From positions 1 through 64,000 of the forward strand of contig PMOL01000004.1 of assembly GCA_003162415.1 (NCBI GenBank): DNA of 64,000 nt, written 5' to 3'. Shown here one piece after another: positions 8,310-16,391 of the stretch (position 1 is the stretch's first letter; the number at the start of each line of letters is the position of its first letter). Made by a program: the position numbers and the translations under genes. Below the pieces are notes generated by a model. It saw only the letters and a program-made list of their open reading frames with translations. It made no database searches and was not told where the DNA came from. Source of the DNA: Candidatus Dormiibacterota bacterium (GTDB lineage: Bacteria > Chloroflexota > Dormibacteria > Aeolococcales > Aeolococcaceae).

Positions 8310-9100
8310 ACCTTGTTCGCCTCCGGGCCGGTCGCTGAGCTGAGACTCGTCGCCGCTCCCAAGAACAGTTCCTCGAAATCCTGGCGATCGAGGAGTTCGC
8401 CGGGTGGACCTTCCATGCGAATGGATCCAGAGACCAGAACAGACGTGTACGCCGCGATCTCGAGCGCTGCGCGTGCGCGCTGCTCCACGAGGAGCACCGC
8501 TTTGCCGAGCGCACCTAGTCCGCTCACCTGCTCTCGAAGCAGCCGGTCCGCGAGTTGCGGAGCGAGATTCGCCGTGGGCTCGTCGAGGATCAGTACCTGT
8601 GGATCGAGCATCAGGACGCGCGCAATCGCGAGCATCTTGCGTTCGCCGCCGCTCAACTTGTCCGCGCGGCGCTTGAGCATCGGCTTGAGCGCGGGGAACA
8701 CCTCGACCACCTCGGGAACGCGCGCACGAACCGTTGCCGCGGGCAGGAGATACCCTCCCATCTCGAGATTCTCGAGCACTGTCAAGGGCTCGAAGATGTC
8801 CTGCACCTGCGGCACGTAGCCGACGCCCCGCCGCGCAAGCTCCTCCGGCCGCTTGTTGGTGACCTCCTGGTCACCGAGCGTGATCCGTCCGTCGGTGACC
8901 CGGAGAATGCCGACCAGTGCCTTGAGCAGCGTGCTCTTCCCGGCACCGTTGGGGCCGATGATGGCGACGATCTCGCCCGGCCCGACGCTCAGGCTGATGT
9001 CCCGGATGACCGGAACACCGCCGTAGCCGGCGGTGATGCCCTCGGCGCGCAGGAGTGGGTCGGGCCGCGTCGCGGTCGCAACCGCGGTGCTATCCGACAA
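8306..9100 (-). CDS. livF: branched-chain amino acid-type ABC transporter ATP-binding protein LivF
   Basis: An ATPase subunit of a HAAT-family importer. It has Walker A GPNGAGKST, the signature LSGGERKMLAIARVLM, and Walker B LILDEPTANLAP. A TTG at 9100, overlapping the livG stop by 11 bases, gives 264 residues, close to the usual 235-260. A GTG at 9163 would overlap livG by 74 bases and add a non-conserved leader. The C-terminus overlaps the FAH gene by four bases. It works with LivG, LivH, LivM and LivK to import an amino acid or a related organic acid. Confidence 0.88.
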   Translation of the reverse strand: MSDSTAVATATRPDPLLRAEGITAGYGGVPVIRDISLSVGPGEIVAIIGPNGAGKSTLLKALVGILRVTDGRITLGDQEVTNKRPEELARRGVGYVPQVQDIFEPLTVLENLEMGGYLLPAATVRARVPEVVEVFPALKPMLKRRADKLSGGERKMLAIARVLMLDPQVLILDEPTANLAPQLADRLLREQVSGLGALGKAVLLVEQRARAALEIAAYTSVLVSGSIRMEGPPGELLDRQDFEELFLGAATSLSSATGPEANKV

Positions 9101-9911
9101 GGTAGGCGTCAACAATTTCGCGTTGCTGGCGAAGCGCCGCCATGGTCCCCTGGCCGATGACACTCCCCTGCGCCATGACCACCACCGGGTTGGCCATGCG
9201 CTCGATCATGTGGAGTTCGTGCTCGACCATGAGGATGGTGAGGCCCTCGTCACGGAGCGCCTCGCAGTAGTCGGCGATGTCTCCGATGATCGAGGGATGC
9301 ACGCCTGACATCGGCTCGTCCAGGAGCAGGAGCCTGGGCTGCAACATCAGCGCGCGCATGATCTCGAGGAGTCGTTTCTGACCGCCGCTCAGGGAGCTCG
9401 CGTAATCCGATTCCTTGGCGCTCATCCGGAAGCGGTCGAGCAGGACGCGTGCCTGCTCCACCAGGCGATCTTCATCCCCCTTCCAGTACCGCTTGCCGAG
9501 CAGCGCACCGCGGAGGGTATCGCCGCGATTGTCGGGTGCGGCGGCGAGCAGGTTCTCGAGCACGGTGAGCTGCGCGAATTCGGATGGGAGTTGAAAGGTG
9601 CGAACCAGGCCGCGGCGGGCGCGACGGAATGCGGGCAGCGCGGTCACGTCGTGGCCGTCGAAAATGATCCTGCCTGAACTCGCCGGCAACGTCCCCGCCA
9701 GCACTGCAAGAAATGTCGACTTGCCGGCGCCGTTCGGACCAATGAGGCCGGTGATCCGCCCGGGGAGGACGTCGATCGACACATCCTCGACGGCACGCAC
9801 CCCCTCGAAGTGCCTGCTGACGTGCTGCGCCACCAGCAAGGGCGGCGGCTGGTCTAGAGCCGGCCGGCCGGCGACCGGGGTCACCGGATCCGCATCAGTC
9901 TCGACTGGCAC
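9090..9911 (-). CDS. livG: branched-chain amino acid-type ABC transporter ATP-binding protein LivG
   Basis: The second ATPase of the importer, 273 residues from a GTG at 9911, which overlaps livM by 17 bases. Starting upstream at 9980 would overlap livM by 86 bases and is less likely. It shows Walker A GPNGAGKST, signature LSGGQKRLLEIMRALM, Walker B LLLLDEPMSGVHP, and the LivG-type C-terminus ending in YLVG. It forms a heterodimer with LivF on the LivH-LivM channel. Confidence 0.88.
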   Translation of the reverse strand: MPVETDADPVTPVAGRPALDQPPPLLVAQHVSRHFEGVRAVEDVSIDVLPGRITGLIGPNGAGKSTFLAVLAGTLPASSGRIIFDGHDVTALPAFRRARRGLVRTFQLPSEFAQLTVLENLLAAAPDNRGDTLRGALLGKRYWKGDEDRLVEQARVLLDRFRMSAKESDYASSLSGGQKRLLEIMRALMLQPRLLLLDEPMSGVHPSIIGDIADYCEALRDEGLTILMVEHELHMIERMANPVVVMAQGSVIGQGTMAALRQQREIVDAYLVG

Positions 9912-10884
9912 TGGGATTCCCCACCTCCGCGACCTGCCGGCGTGGCGGGAACACGCGACGCCGCTCGGGCAGAACGCCACGAGGTCGGAACCAGAGGAAA
10001 CCGAGGATCAGGCCGCCGATGCACACCCACTCGAGCGCTGGGATCAGGCCGGGCGGACCGAACGGCGGCAGGTAGCGGGTCGCCTCCTCGAATCCCACCG
10101 GGACCAGCAGCGCGCCAAGCACTGCGCCGTAGTTGTTGCCGCGCCCACCGACGATCACCGCGGCGAACAGGATCAGGGTCTCCGGGTAGAGCCAGGTCGA
10201 CGGCGCCCAGGTCGTGATGAAGCCGACCAGGATGGCACCGCTCAACCCGGCGATCGCCCCGCCGACGACGAACACGGTCATCTTCAGCGCCACGGCGTTC
10301 TTGCCGAGCGCCTTGGCCGCAACCTCGTTCTCGCGCATGGCACGGAGGGATCGCCCATACGGCGAGTTGATGATCCGCTGGGCGATGAAGAAGACGATCA
10401 CGGCCAGGATCAGCGCGCCTGCCGTGTACGCCCAGAGGTACGCCTCCGAGTATGGGTTGAACTTGTCCGAAAGTGGCTGAGGAACGAGCGACAGACCGGC
10501 GGCGCCGTCGAGGAACGCCGGCGTGTTCGTGACCACGAGGCTGGCGATCACCGAGAGCACCAGCATCGCGATCGCCTGGTAGTCACTGCGCAACCGCCGG
10601 AGCACCACGAGCCCGATCGGGGGGGCGAGCAGCGCGCCGACCAGCGTCGCCGCGATCCAGGGAAGCGGGAAGCTCAGGTTGAGCCCGAGGATGTAGGTCT
10701 GAAAGCCGCCATTGGCGGTGTCCCGCGGCAACGACAACACCGCTGCCGTGTACGCCCCGGCGGCCTGGAAGATGATGAAGCTGAAATTGACGATGCCGGA
10801 CACGCCGAACTGCAGGCTGATCGCCAGACACGCAAGGATGTCCACGGCCGCGTAGACCAGGACCGTCGTGAGGTAGTAGGTCAC
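9895..10884 (-). CDS. livM: branched-chain amino acid-type ABC transporter permease LivM
   Basis: A 329-residue membrane permease with about eight to ten TM helices. The family motif appears as FGVSGIVNFSFIIFQAAGAY, and the cytoplasmic coupling segment as GRSLRAMRENEVAAKALGKN. The periplasmic-side signature FAAVIVGGRGNNYGAVLGALL precedes the last helices. It starts in an ATGA overlap with livH. It pairs with LivH to form the translocation pore. Confidence 0.9.
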   Translation of the reverse strand: MTYYLTTVLVYAAVDILACLAISLQFGVSGIVNFSFIIFQAAGAYTAAVLSLPRDTANGGFQTYILGLNLSFPLPWIAATLVGALLAPPIGLVVLRRLRSDYQAIAMLVLSVIASLVVTNTPAFLDGAAGLSLVPQPLSDKFNPYSEAYLWAYTAGALILAVIVFFIAQRIINSPYGRSLRAMRENEVAAKALGKNAVALKMTVFVVGGAIAGLSGAILVGFITTWAPSTWLYPETLILFAAVIVGGRGNNYGAVLGALLVPVGFEEATRYLPPFGPPGLIPALEWVCIGGLILGFLWFRPRGVLPERRRVFPPRRQVAEVGNPSASRD

Positions 10885-11765
10885 CCGGCAGCCGCGAGCG
10901 CGCCTCGTTTGGCGAGCAATCCCTGGGGTCGGAGCACCATGACCAGCACCAGCACGGCAAAGGCGACGACCTGCTTGTACTCGGGGGAGATGATGGCGGC
11001 GCTGATCTCGGTCATCTCTCCAATGATCACAGCGCCGATCATCGCTCCGTACGGGCTCCCGGCTCCGCCGAGGATCGACGCGGCGATGATTGGGATGAGG
11101 AACTCAGAGCCGCTGGCGACCGAGAACGAGTCGGAGTTCATGCCCGCCACCGTGCCGGCCACGCCGCAGAGGGCGCCGGTGATCAGCCATGCGAGATCCA
11201 CAACACGAGCGGTGGGAATGCCGCAGTTGCGCGCTAGTGTCGGGTTGGCCGCGGTCGCGCGCATCGCCTTGCCCAGCCTGGTGAATCGGAGCAACGCATA
11301 GATGGCCAGCATCACCACCACCGCCAGGGCGATGATCAGGATCTGCTCTCCGGTCAGGGCTATCGACCCGAAGTGATAGGTCGTCCCCGGGTCCTGGTGA
11401 TAGGAGACGCTGTAGTACCCGACGATCGGCAGCATCACGTTGGCGATGACCAGCGAAACCGCAAGCGAGATGATCACCATGCCGATCAGGTTGGTGCCCT
11501 TGCGCTGGAAGGGCGCATAGACCAAGCGGTTGAGCAGAAACGAGAAGACTGCGCCGAAGATGGCGCCGACCGGCAGCGACAGCCAGATGCTCACTCCCGC
11601 GTTGTTGAGCGCATACGCGGCGTAGGCAGAAGCGATCATCACCTGCCCGTAGGCGAGGTTGATCATGTTGGTGATGCCGAATTGCATCGTGAAACCCACC
11701 GCCGAGATGGCGATGATCGACATGGAAACGAGGCCGAAGCCGAACGCGGCGACGATGAGACTCAT
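10881..11765 (-). CDS. livH: branched-chain amino acid-type ABC transporter permease LivH
   Basis: A 294-residue permease. The N-terminal repeat has MQFGITNMINLAYGQVMIAS, the coupling loop reads RLGKAMRATAANPTLARNCGI, and the C-terminal motif is ASILGGAGSPYGAMIGAVIIG. All are typical of LivH. The gene starts 27 bases after livK ends and overlaps livM by four bases, so the set is one operon. Confidence 0.9.
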   Translation of the reverse strand: MSLIVAAFGFGLVSMSIIAISAVGFTMQFGITNMINLAYGQVMIASAYAAYALNNAGVSIWLSLPVGAIFGAVFSFLLNRLVYAPFQRKGTNLIGMVIISLAVSLVIANVMLPIVGYYSVSYHQDPGTTYHFGSIALTGEQILIIALAVVVMLAIYALLRFTRLGKAMRATAANPTLARNCGIPTARVVDLAWLITGALCGVAGTVAGMNSDSFSVASGSEFLIPIIAASILGGAGSPYGAMIGAVIIGEMTEISAAIISPEYKQVVAFAVLVLVMVLRPQGLLAKRGALAAAG

Positions 11766-11792
11766 CGCCGCCGCCCCCGACCGATCTGTGAC

Positions 11793-13115
11793 TCAGCCAC
11801 CGCCCGCCGCGATGATGGCCGCGGTCTGCGCCTGAGTGAGGGTGCCGATGGTGACCTCGTTGCCCGAGGCGTCATATTTGACGATGATGTAGCCCTGCTG
11901 CGAGTTGTTGTACTGGTTGTAGTTGGTCAGCCCGCCGGCGCCGACCCAGCGAACCTTCTGGCCGTTCTTGATAGCGGCCACACCGGCTGCATAGGTGTTC
12001 ACCGTCGTCGCTCCGGTAACGCCGTTCCCGACGTCGCGGATCACCGAGTTGTACACGGTGGGGTCGGTGCTCTTGGTCTCGTCCATGGCCAGCGCGGCCT
12101 GCATGATGCCGTCGTACAGATGGAGGGTGGCGCCGCGCTGCGAATACGTCGGCGCGGCAGGGAATTGTGAGGCGACGGCGTCGAGGTTGGTCTTGAACTC
12201 GTCGTATCCCGGCCCGCTGAACGACACACCGAGGTCGACGGCGGTGAATTTGTCAACCACTGTCTGGACGCCGACCGCTCCCGTGACCGCCTTGAACCAC
12301 ACGGGGTCAATGGTTGCCGATGTCCCCATGAAGGGCAGCATCGTGCCGTTGTTCAACTGCTTGACCTCGGCCATGTAGGTGGCGTCAGTCGGTCCAAGTG
12401 CCTCGGTGAAGATCACGTCGGGATGGGTGGCGAGCATCGCGGTCACCTCGGTCCGGTACGAGGGCTGACCGAGTGCGATCGCCTGGTTGATGGTCACCGT
12501 CGCGCCCAAGCCCTGGAGGGCGGCCATCGCAGGGCCGACGAACGCCTGGGACCCGATGTCGTTGCCGAAGACGAGCGCGACCTTCTTGTAGTTGAAGTGG
12601 TCGAGCGCACTGCCTACCATCGCGAAGGCATCGAACTCATCGGGGGGCACGAGACGGTGGAAATAGGTGAAGGTCGTCTTGTTGAACTCCGACTGTCCGG
12701 TCATGCAGAACATCGGGATGTGCGCCTGGTTGAGGATCGGTGCGACGCTCGACGCCTCGTCGGATGTGCAGCCGACCACCGCCATGAGATTCGAGTGGCT
12801 CGCCACCATCTGCTGCGCGGCCGGGACCGCATCCGCGGGCTCCCCGCGGGTGTCAAACTCCTGGCAGCTCACCATGTGCCCCATGACACCGCCGGCGTTG
12901 TTGATGGCTCGTGCCGCTGGCAGGCACGCGGCAAAGTACGCCGGTCCGAGAGCGGCGTCAGCGCCGGTGAAGGGCGCGATGACGCCGATGAGCAACGGCG
13001 ACGAACTGGGCGACCCTCCTGCGGTGGTCGGGCTCCCGCACGCGGCGAGCGCGATCGAGAGCGTCGCGAAGAGGACCCCCGCCCCCTTGCCGACCCTGTG
13101 ATGGCGTGCGAGCAT
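11793..13115 (-). CDS. livK: periplasmic-binding lipoprotein of the liv-type ABC importer
   Basis: A 440-residue substrate-binding protein from ATG 13115, chosen because GGAGG lies six bases upstream and a lipoprotein signal follows directly (lipobox LAAC, then GSPTTAGGSPSSS). The rest is a Peripla_BP_6 fold, seen in IGVIAPFTGADAALGPAYF, GVMGHMVSCQEFDTRG and SDEASSVAPILNQAHIPMFC. This family binds branched-chain amino acids, but many members bind aromatic acids, amides or urea, so the ligand is open. It heads the operon livKHMGF-FAH-TSUP and is divergent from a GntR regulator across a 64-base region with palindromes. Confidence 0.88.
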   Translation of the reverse strand: MLARHHRVGKGAGVLFATLSIALAACGSPTTAGGSPSSSPLLIGVIAPFTGADAALGPAYFAACLPAARAINNAGGVMGHMVSCQEFDTRGEPADAVPAAQQMVASHSNLMAVVGCTSDEASSVAPILNQAHIPMFCMTGQSEFNKTTFTYFHRLVPPDEFDAFAMVGSALDHFNYKKVALVFGNDIGSQAFVGPAMAALQGLGATVTINQAIALGQPSYRTEVTAMLATHPDVIFTEALGPTDATYMAEVKQLNNGTMLPFMGTSATIDPVWFKAVTGAVGVQTVVDKFTAVDLGVSFSGPGYDEFKTNLDAVASQFPAAPTYSQRGATLHLYDGIMQAALAMDETKSTDPTVYNSVIRDVGNGVTGATTVNTYAAGVAAIKNGQKVRWVGAGGLTNYNQYNNSQQGYIIVKYDASGNEVTIGTLTQAQTAAIIAAGGG

Positions 13116-13152
13116 CAGATGCCTCCAAGCGCCCGTAGCGCGGCTGGCGAAG

Positions 13153-13187
13153 ATTGTCGACAATAGTAGCGACAGTGTTGTGAACAA
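13153..13187. promoter_or_regulatory. two palindromic GntR-type operator candidates
   Basis: Between livK and the GntR gene lie a perfect 12-base palindrome ATTGTCGACAAT (13153-13164) and a related element TTGTGAACAA (13178-13187, TTGT-GA-ACAA). FadR-subfamily GntR proteins bind short palindromes of this TTGT..ACAA kind. The second element covers the GTG start of the regulator, so binding could silence both livK and the regulator. The sequence symmetry is seen; the binding is inferred. Confidence 0.6.
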
Positions 13188-13911
13188 TCTAGCCCCCTCC
13201 TCCAAATCGATCAAGCAGCGCTCGCGCTTGGTCAACGACCCCTGCGACCGGCTCCGTGACGCGATCATCAGCGGCGACTTCCAACCCAACGAGCGTCTGG
13301 TGGAGGCGGATCTCGCACTCCGGTACGGCGCCGGCCGCACCGCCATTCGCGCGGCCCTCGCCACCCTGGATCAGGAGGGACTCATCGTTCGCGAGCCCAA
13401 CCGGGGAGCCCGGGTGCGATTGATCTCGGCGCGCGAGGCGTTCGAGATCGAACAGGTGCGCAACGCGCTGGAACGGCTCCTCGCCCGGAGCGCCGCGGTG
13501 CGGGCAGCGAGTGGCGATCTCGATGACCTTCGCGCCATCCTCGCCGCGATGACCGAGCGACTCCGAGAGTCCGATTCACTCGGCTACATGCAGCTCAACC
13601 CGCAACTGCACCGGCGGATCTGGCGCATCTCCGACAACCAGGTGGCGATCAAGGTGCTGGTCACGCTCAAATCCCAAAGCATCCGATCTCAGTACGGCAC
13701 CATCCTCCGCCCCGGCCGTCCGGCTCAATCGCTGCGGGAGCACGAGGCAATCGTCGCGGCCATCGCCGCACACGACCCCGACGCCTGCGACGCCGCGATG
13801 GCTGAGCACCTCGGCCACGTTCTCGAGACCCTGCAGTGGGCGATCGACTCGCAGGATCGCCAGCGAGCATGGTCGTCGAGGGAGGAGCCAACGCTCAGCG
13901 CTCCGGCTTAG
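13180..13911 (+). CDS. GntR-family (FadR/FCD subfamily) transcriptional regulator
   Basis: A 243-residue regulator from GTG 13180. The winged helix-turn-helix (about 18-85) contains DRLRDAIISGDFQPNERLVE and RTAIRAALATLDQEGLIVREP. The FCD effector domain (about 95-230) has the His motifs NPQLHRRIW, REHEAI and MAEHLGHVL, in which an Asn replaces the usual first Asp of the metal site. It is divergent from the liv operon and most likely represses it until the transported acid or amino acid is present. Operator palindromes lie at its start. Confidence 0.88.
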   Translation: MNNLAPSSKSIKQRSRLVNDPCDRLRDAIISGDFQPNERLVEADLALRYGAGRTAIRAALATLDQEGLIVREPNRGARVRLISAREAFEIEQVRNALERLLARSAAVRAASGDLDDLRAILAAMTERLRESDSLGYMQLNPQLHRRIWRISDNQVAIKVLVTLKSQSIRSQYGTILRPGRPAQSLREHEAIVAAIAAHDPDACDAAMAEHLGHVLETLQWAIDSQDRQRAWSSREEPTLSAPA

Positions 13912-13916
13912 GAGGA

Positions 13917-14751
13917 GTGTCGCCGTCACCGGCCTCGGGATTCCATAAGGTGCGCCACGTGCTCGAGGGCGACCGCACGGCTGTGCCTGGCAGGGTGCCG
14001 CTCGCCACAGTCGCTCGTGAGTGGCTACGTCTCGGGTGCATCGGCTTCGGTGGCCCGCCGACGCACATCGCGTTGTTGCGCCGGATGTGCGTGGAGCAGC
14101 GACACTGGCTTGACGCCCAGGAATTCGAGGACGGCATCTCGGCAACCAGCCTGCTTCCGGGCCCTGCGTCGACGCCGATGGCGCTGCTCCCACCGCTCTG
14201 ATTCACACGGTGGCGCTTGGCGGAATCGGAGCGCTCGCGTGGGTGGCCTTCAAGGTCGGCGCGCTGTCGTATGGAGGGGGCTTTGTGATCGTCCCGCTCA
14301 TGCAGCACGATGCGGTCAGCACGTATCACACTGGATGACCGGAGCGCAGTTCCTCGACGCGGTCGCGTTGGGGCAGGTCACACCGGGCCCGGTCGTCCTC
14401 ACGGTCGTGGTGGTCGGGTACGCCGCCGCCGGCATCGCCGGTGGGATTCTCGCCGTGGCCGTCGCCTTCACCCCCTCATTCATCTTCGTCCTCGCCGGCG
14501 GCCCACGATTCGATCAGATCCGGACCTATGCCTCCATTCAGTCGTTTCTCACCGGCGCGGGCCCTGCGGTCATCGGCGCGATCGCGGGTTCGACCATTCC
14601 GCTCGGTCTCGCCTTCCACGCGAGCTGGCAGATCCAGGTGCTCGCGGGCGCGCTGATCTGGCTCTTCGTGGTTCGTCGTGGGGTCGTGAGCGGGCTCGTG
14701 ATCGCGGGGGTGGTCGGGCTGGTCATCGCCCTCGTTGGAGGTGCCGTCTGA
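13917..14751 (+). pseudogene. chrA: broken chromate transporter ChrA
   Basis: Pieces of one ChrA protein lie in three frames. The first frame (13917-14201, GTG start) gives CIGFGGPPTHIALLRRMCVEQRHWL and SATSLLPGPAST, then a stop. A second frame (about 14190-14334) gives the second-half motif VALGGIGALAWVAFKVGALSYGGGF. The third frame (14335-14751) gives GAQFLDAVALGQVTPGPVVLT and the final helices. ChrA is usually about 390-450 residues; roughly 130 codons between PGPAST and the second half are missing. A duplicated AC (tatcacactgg) explains the last frameshift. A functional chromate efflux pump is not expected unless the sequence has errors. Confidence 0.82.
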
Positions 14752-14800
14752 CCTCGGGTCCATTGACAGCCAGGCGACGCGGGGTAGGAAAATACCGGCT

Positions 14801-14998
14801 GTGAAAAGGTTGGACGGCGAGCGAGCCATCCGCTGTGCTCGCTGTGGAGGATCGCGGCTCATCCCCCTGACGGTCCACCGCCCTCGAGCGGAGCACCTGC
14901 AGTCGCGGCACCACACCCGCCCGGTCCGCGCCCAGTTGAAGTGCATCGCCTGCGGACACCGCCACTACGCGCATCCCGGCGCTCTCTTCGCGGTCTGA
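14801..14998 (+). CDS. small zinc-ribbon protein
   Basis: A 65-residue frame from GTG 14801. It has two Cys pairs, CARCGG near residue 12 and CIACGH near residue 49, followed by RHYAHPGALF, as in a zinc ribbon. The Cys spacing and a good start support a real small gene; no family is recognised. It lies between the chrA remnant and the VOC gene, convergent with the latter (gap 12 bases). Confidence 0.5.
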   Translation: MKRLDGERAIRCARCGGSRLIPLTVHRPRAEHLQSRHHTRPVRAQLKCIACGHRHYAHPGALFAV

Positions 14999-15010
14999 GC
15001 CGACCCGCGG

Positions 15011-15397
15011 TCAGCGGGTGATGAGCTGCACGAGGCCGACGACGTTCCCGGCCGGGTCGCGCACGGTTGCCAGGAGCCGATCCGGCCCGTCCGGCGTTGG
15101 ATGCTCCAGCACCTCGCCACGATAGGCCCGGACGAGCTTCATCGCCTCGAGCATGCTGTCGACATTCAGCCACGGCAGCAGGCCGGCATCGCGCGTCGGC
15201 TGCCGGTCAGTCGTCCACTGACCGATGAGGCCGGGTGCGTCGAAACCCGGATGCGGGTGCTCGATATGCCAGCCGAAAACTCGCGCATAGAATTCCGCAG
15301 ATCGCTGCACGTTGAGAGCGGGGATCTGCAGATACGACAGCTGACCCTGCGCCGGTCGGAGCGACTGGTTGAAGGCCTCGGCTTCGTCGACTGCCAC
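15011..15397 (-). CDS. VOC (glyoxalase/bleomycin resistance-like) family protein
   Basis: A 128-residue single VOC fold. The typical strand-helix opening is GQLSYLQIPALNVQRSAEFYARVFGW, with WLNVDSM in the centre and a closing DPAGNVVGLVQL. VOC proteins bind a divalent metal and act on small molecules (glyoxalases, dioxygenases, resistance proteins) or are non-catalytic. The exact role cannot be predicted. The GTG start at 15397 is plausible, although the conserved part begins only around residue 18. Confidence 0.8.
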   Translation of the reverse strand: MAVDEAEAFNQSLRPAQGQLSYLQIPALNVQRSAEFYARVFGWHIEHPHPGFDAPGLIGQWTTDRQPTRDAGLLPWLNVDSMLEAMKLVRAYRGEVLEHPTPDGPDRLLATVRDPAGNVVGLVQLITR

Positions 15398-15572
15398 CGC
15401 CAGATCATGTCACCGAAGGGAGAACTAGCTTGCGGTGTCGGCCAACCGCGCTCTCTTCTCAACAGCCCTGTGACGATTTCACGAAACGCCGGATGGCGCG
15501 TGGCGAACCAGCCCGTCGGGCAGTGGGAACGCGAACCGCGTTCTCGACGGGTTATCGGGTCAGAATGGGCCG

Positions 15573-16385
15573 GTGGCATCCGAAACGTTCACCGTGCAGC
15601 GCGGCACCGCCACCCTGGCGGGCGAGCGCTGGCTGGGTGATGGCCAACCCGTGGTGCTGCTCCATGCCGGTGTGGCCGACCGCAGGTGCTGGCATGCGGT
15701 CGCCGAGGCGCTCTCGCCGGCCACGGGCGTGGTCGCATACGACATGCGCGGCTACGGCGAGACGTCCGGGGCAACGTACGGCTTCTCGCACCTCGACGAC
15801 CTCAACGCGGTGCTCGACCAGGTGGCCTCCGGCCCCGTATGGCTGGTGGGGAGCTCGATGGGCGGCGAGCTCGCGATCGACGCAGCCCTGGCGTCGCCGG
15901 ACCGCGTGGCCGGCCTGGTGCTGCTGGCCCCTGCGGTGAGCGGAGCCCCAGAACCGACCGTCTTCGACGCCGACACTGACCGGCTCGTGCGGATGTGGGA
16001 GGCCGCGCAGACATCCGGCGAGATCGATGAGATCAACCGCGTCGAGATGTGGCTCTGGCTCGATGGCCCGAGCGCGCCCGAGGGCCGTGTCTCCGGTCCC
16101 GCGCGAGATCTCGCGCTGGCGATGAACGCGATCGCACTGAAGAACGACATCCCTGAGGAATCGGGCAAGAGCGGTATCACCGCCTGGTCGAGGCTCGAGG
16201 AGATCGCCGTGCCGGTGACGGTCGCGTGCGGAAGCCTCGACCTTCCCTTCATGATCGCGCGCTCCAAGGAGCTCGCCGACTGGTTGCCGCGGTCGCGGTT
16301 CGAGATGTTCGAAGGAATGGCGCACCTTCCCTATCTCGAACAGCCGGCAGTGGTGGCGGATCTGATCAAGTCGTCGATCAGCTGA
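15573..16385 (+). CDS. alpha/beta hydrolase
   Basis: A 270-residue soluble enzyme. The nucleophile elbow GSSMGG places Ser95 as the catalytic serine, the oxyanion strand is VVLLHAGVADRRCW, and DMRGYGETS is the usual cap-side motif. The final His lies in EGMAHLPYLEQP, and the acid is probably the Asp of CGSLDLPF. The length matches the family. Substrates range over esters, lactones and epoxides; none is indicated. It is convergent with the copCD gene (six-base gap). Confidence 0.85.
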   Translation: MASETFTVQRGTATLAGERWLGDGQPVVLLHAGVADRRCWHAVAEALSPATGVVAYDMRGYGETSGATYGFSHLDDLNAVLDQVASGPVWLVGSSMGGELAIDAALASPDRVAGLVLLAPAVSGAPEPTVFDADTDRLVRMWEAAQTSGEIDEINRVEMWLWLDGPSAPEGRVSGPARDLALAMNAIALKNDIPEESGKSGITAWSRLEEIAVPVTVACGSLDLPFMIARSKELADWLPRSRFEMFEGMAHLPYLEQPAVVADLIKSSIS

Positions 16386-16391
16386 CGCGGA

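Noticed and set aside
9598..11301. A 567-codon plus-strand open frame opposite livG, livM and livH
   Set aside because: The opposite strand encodes unmistakable transporter proteins. The plus-strand product is low-complexity and strongly charged.
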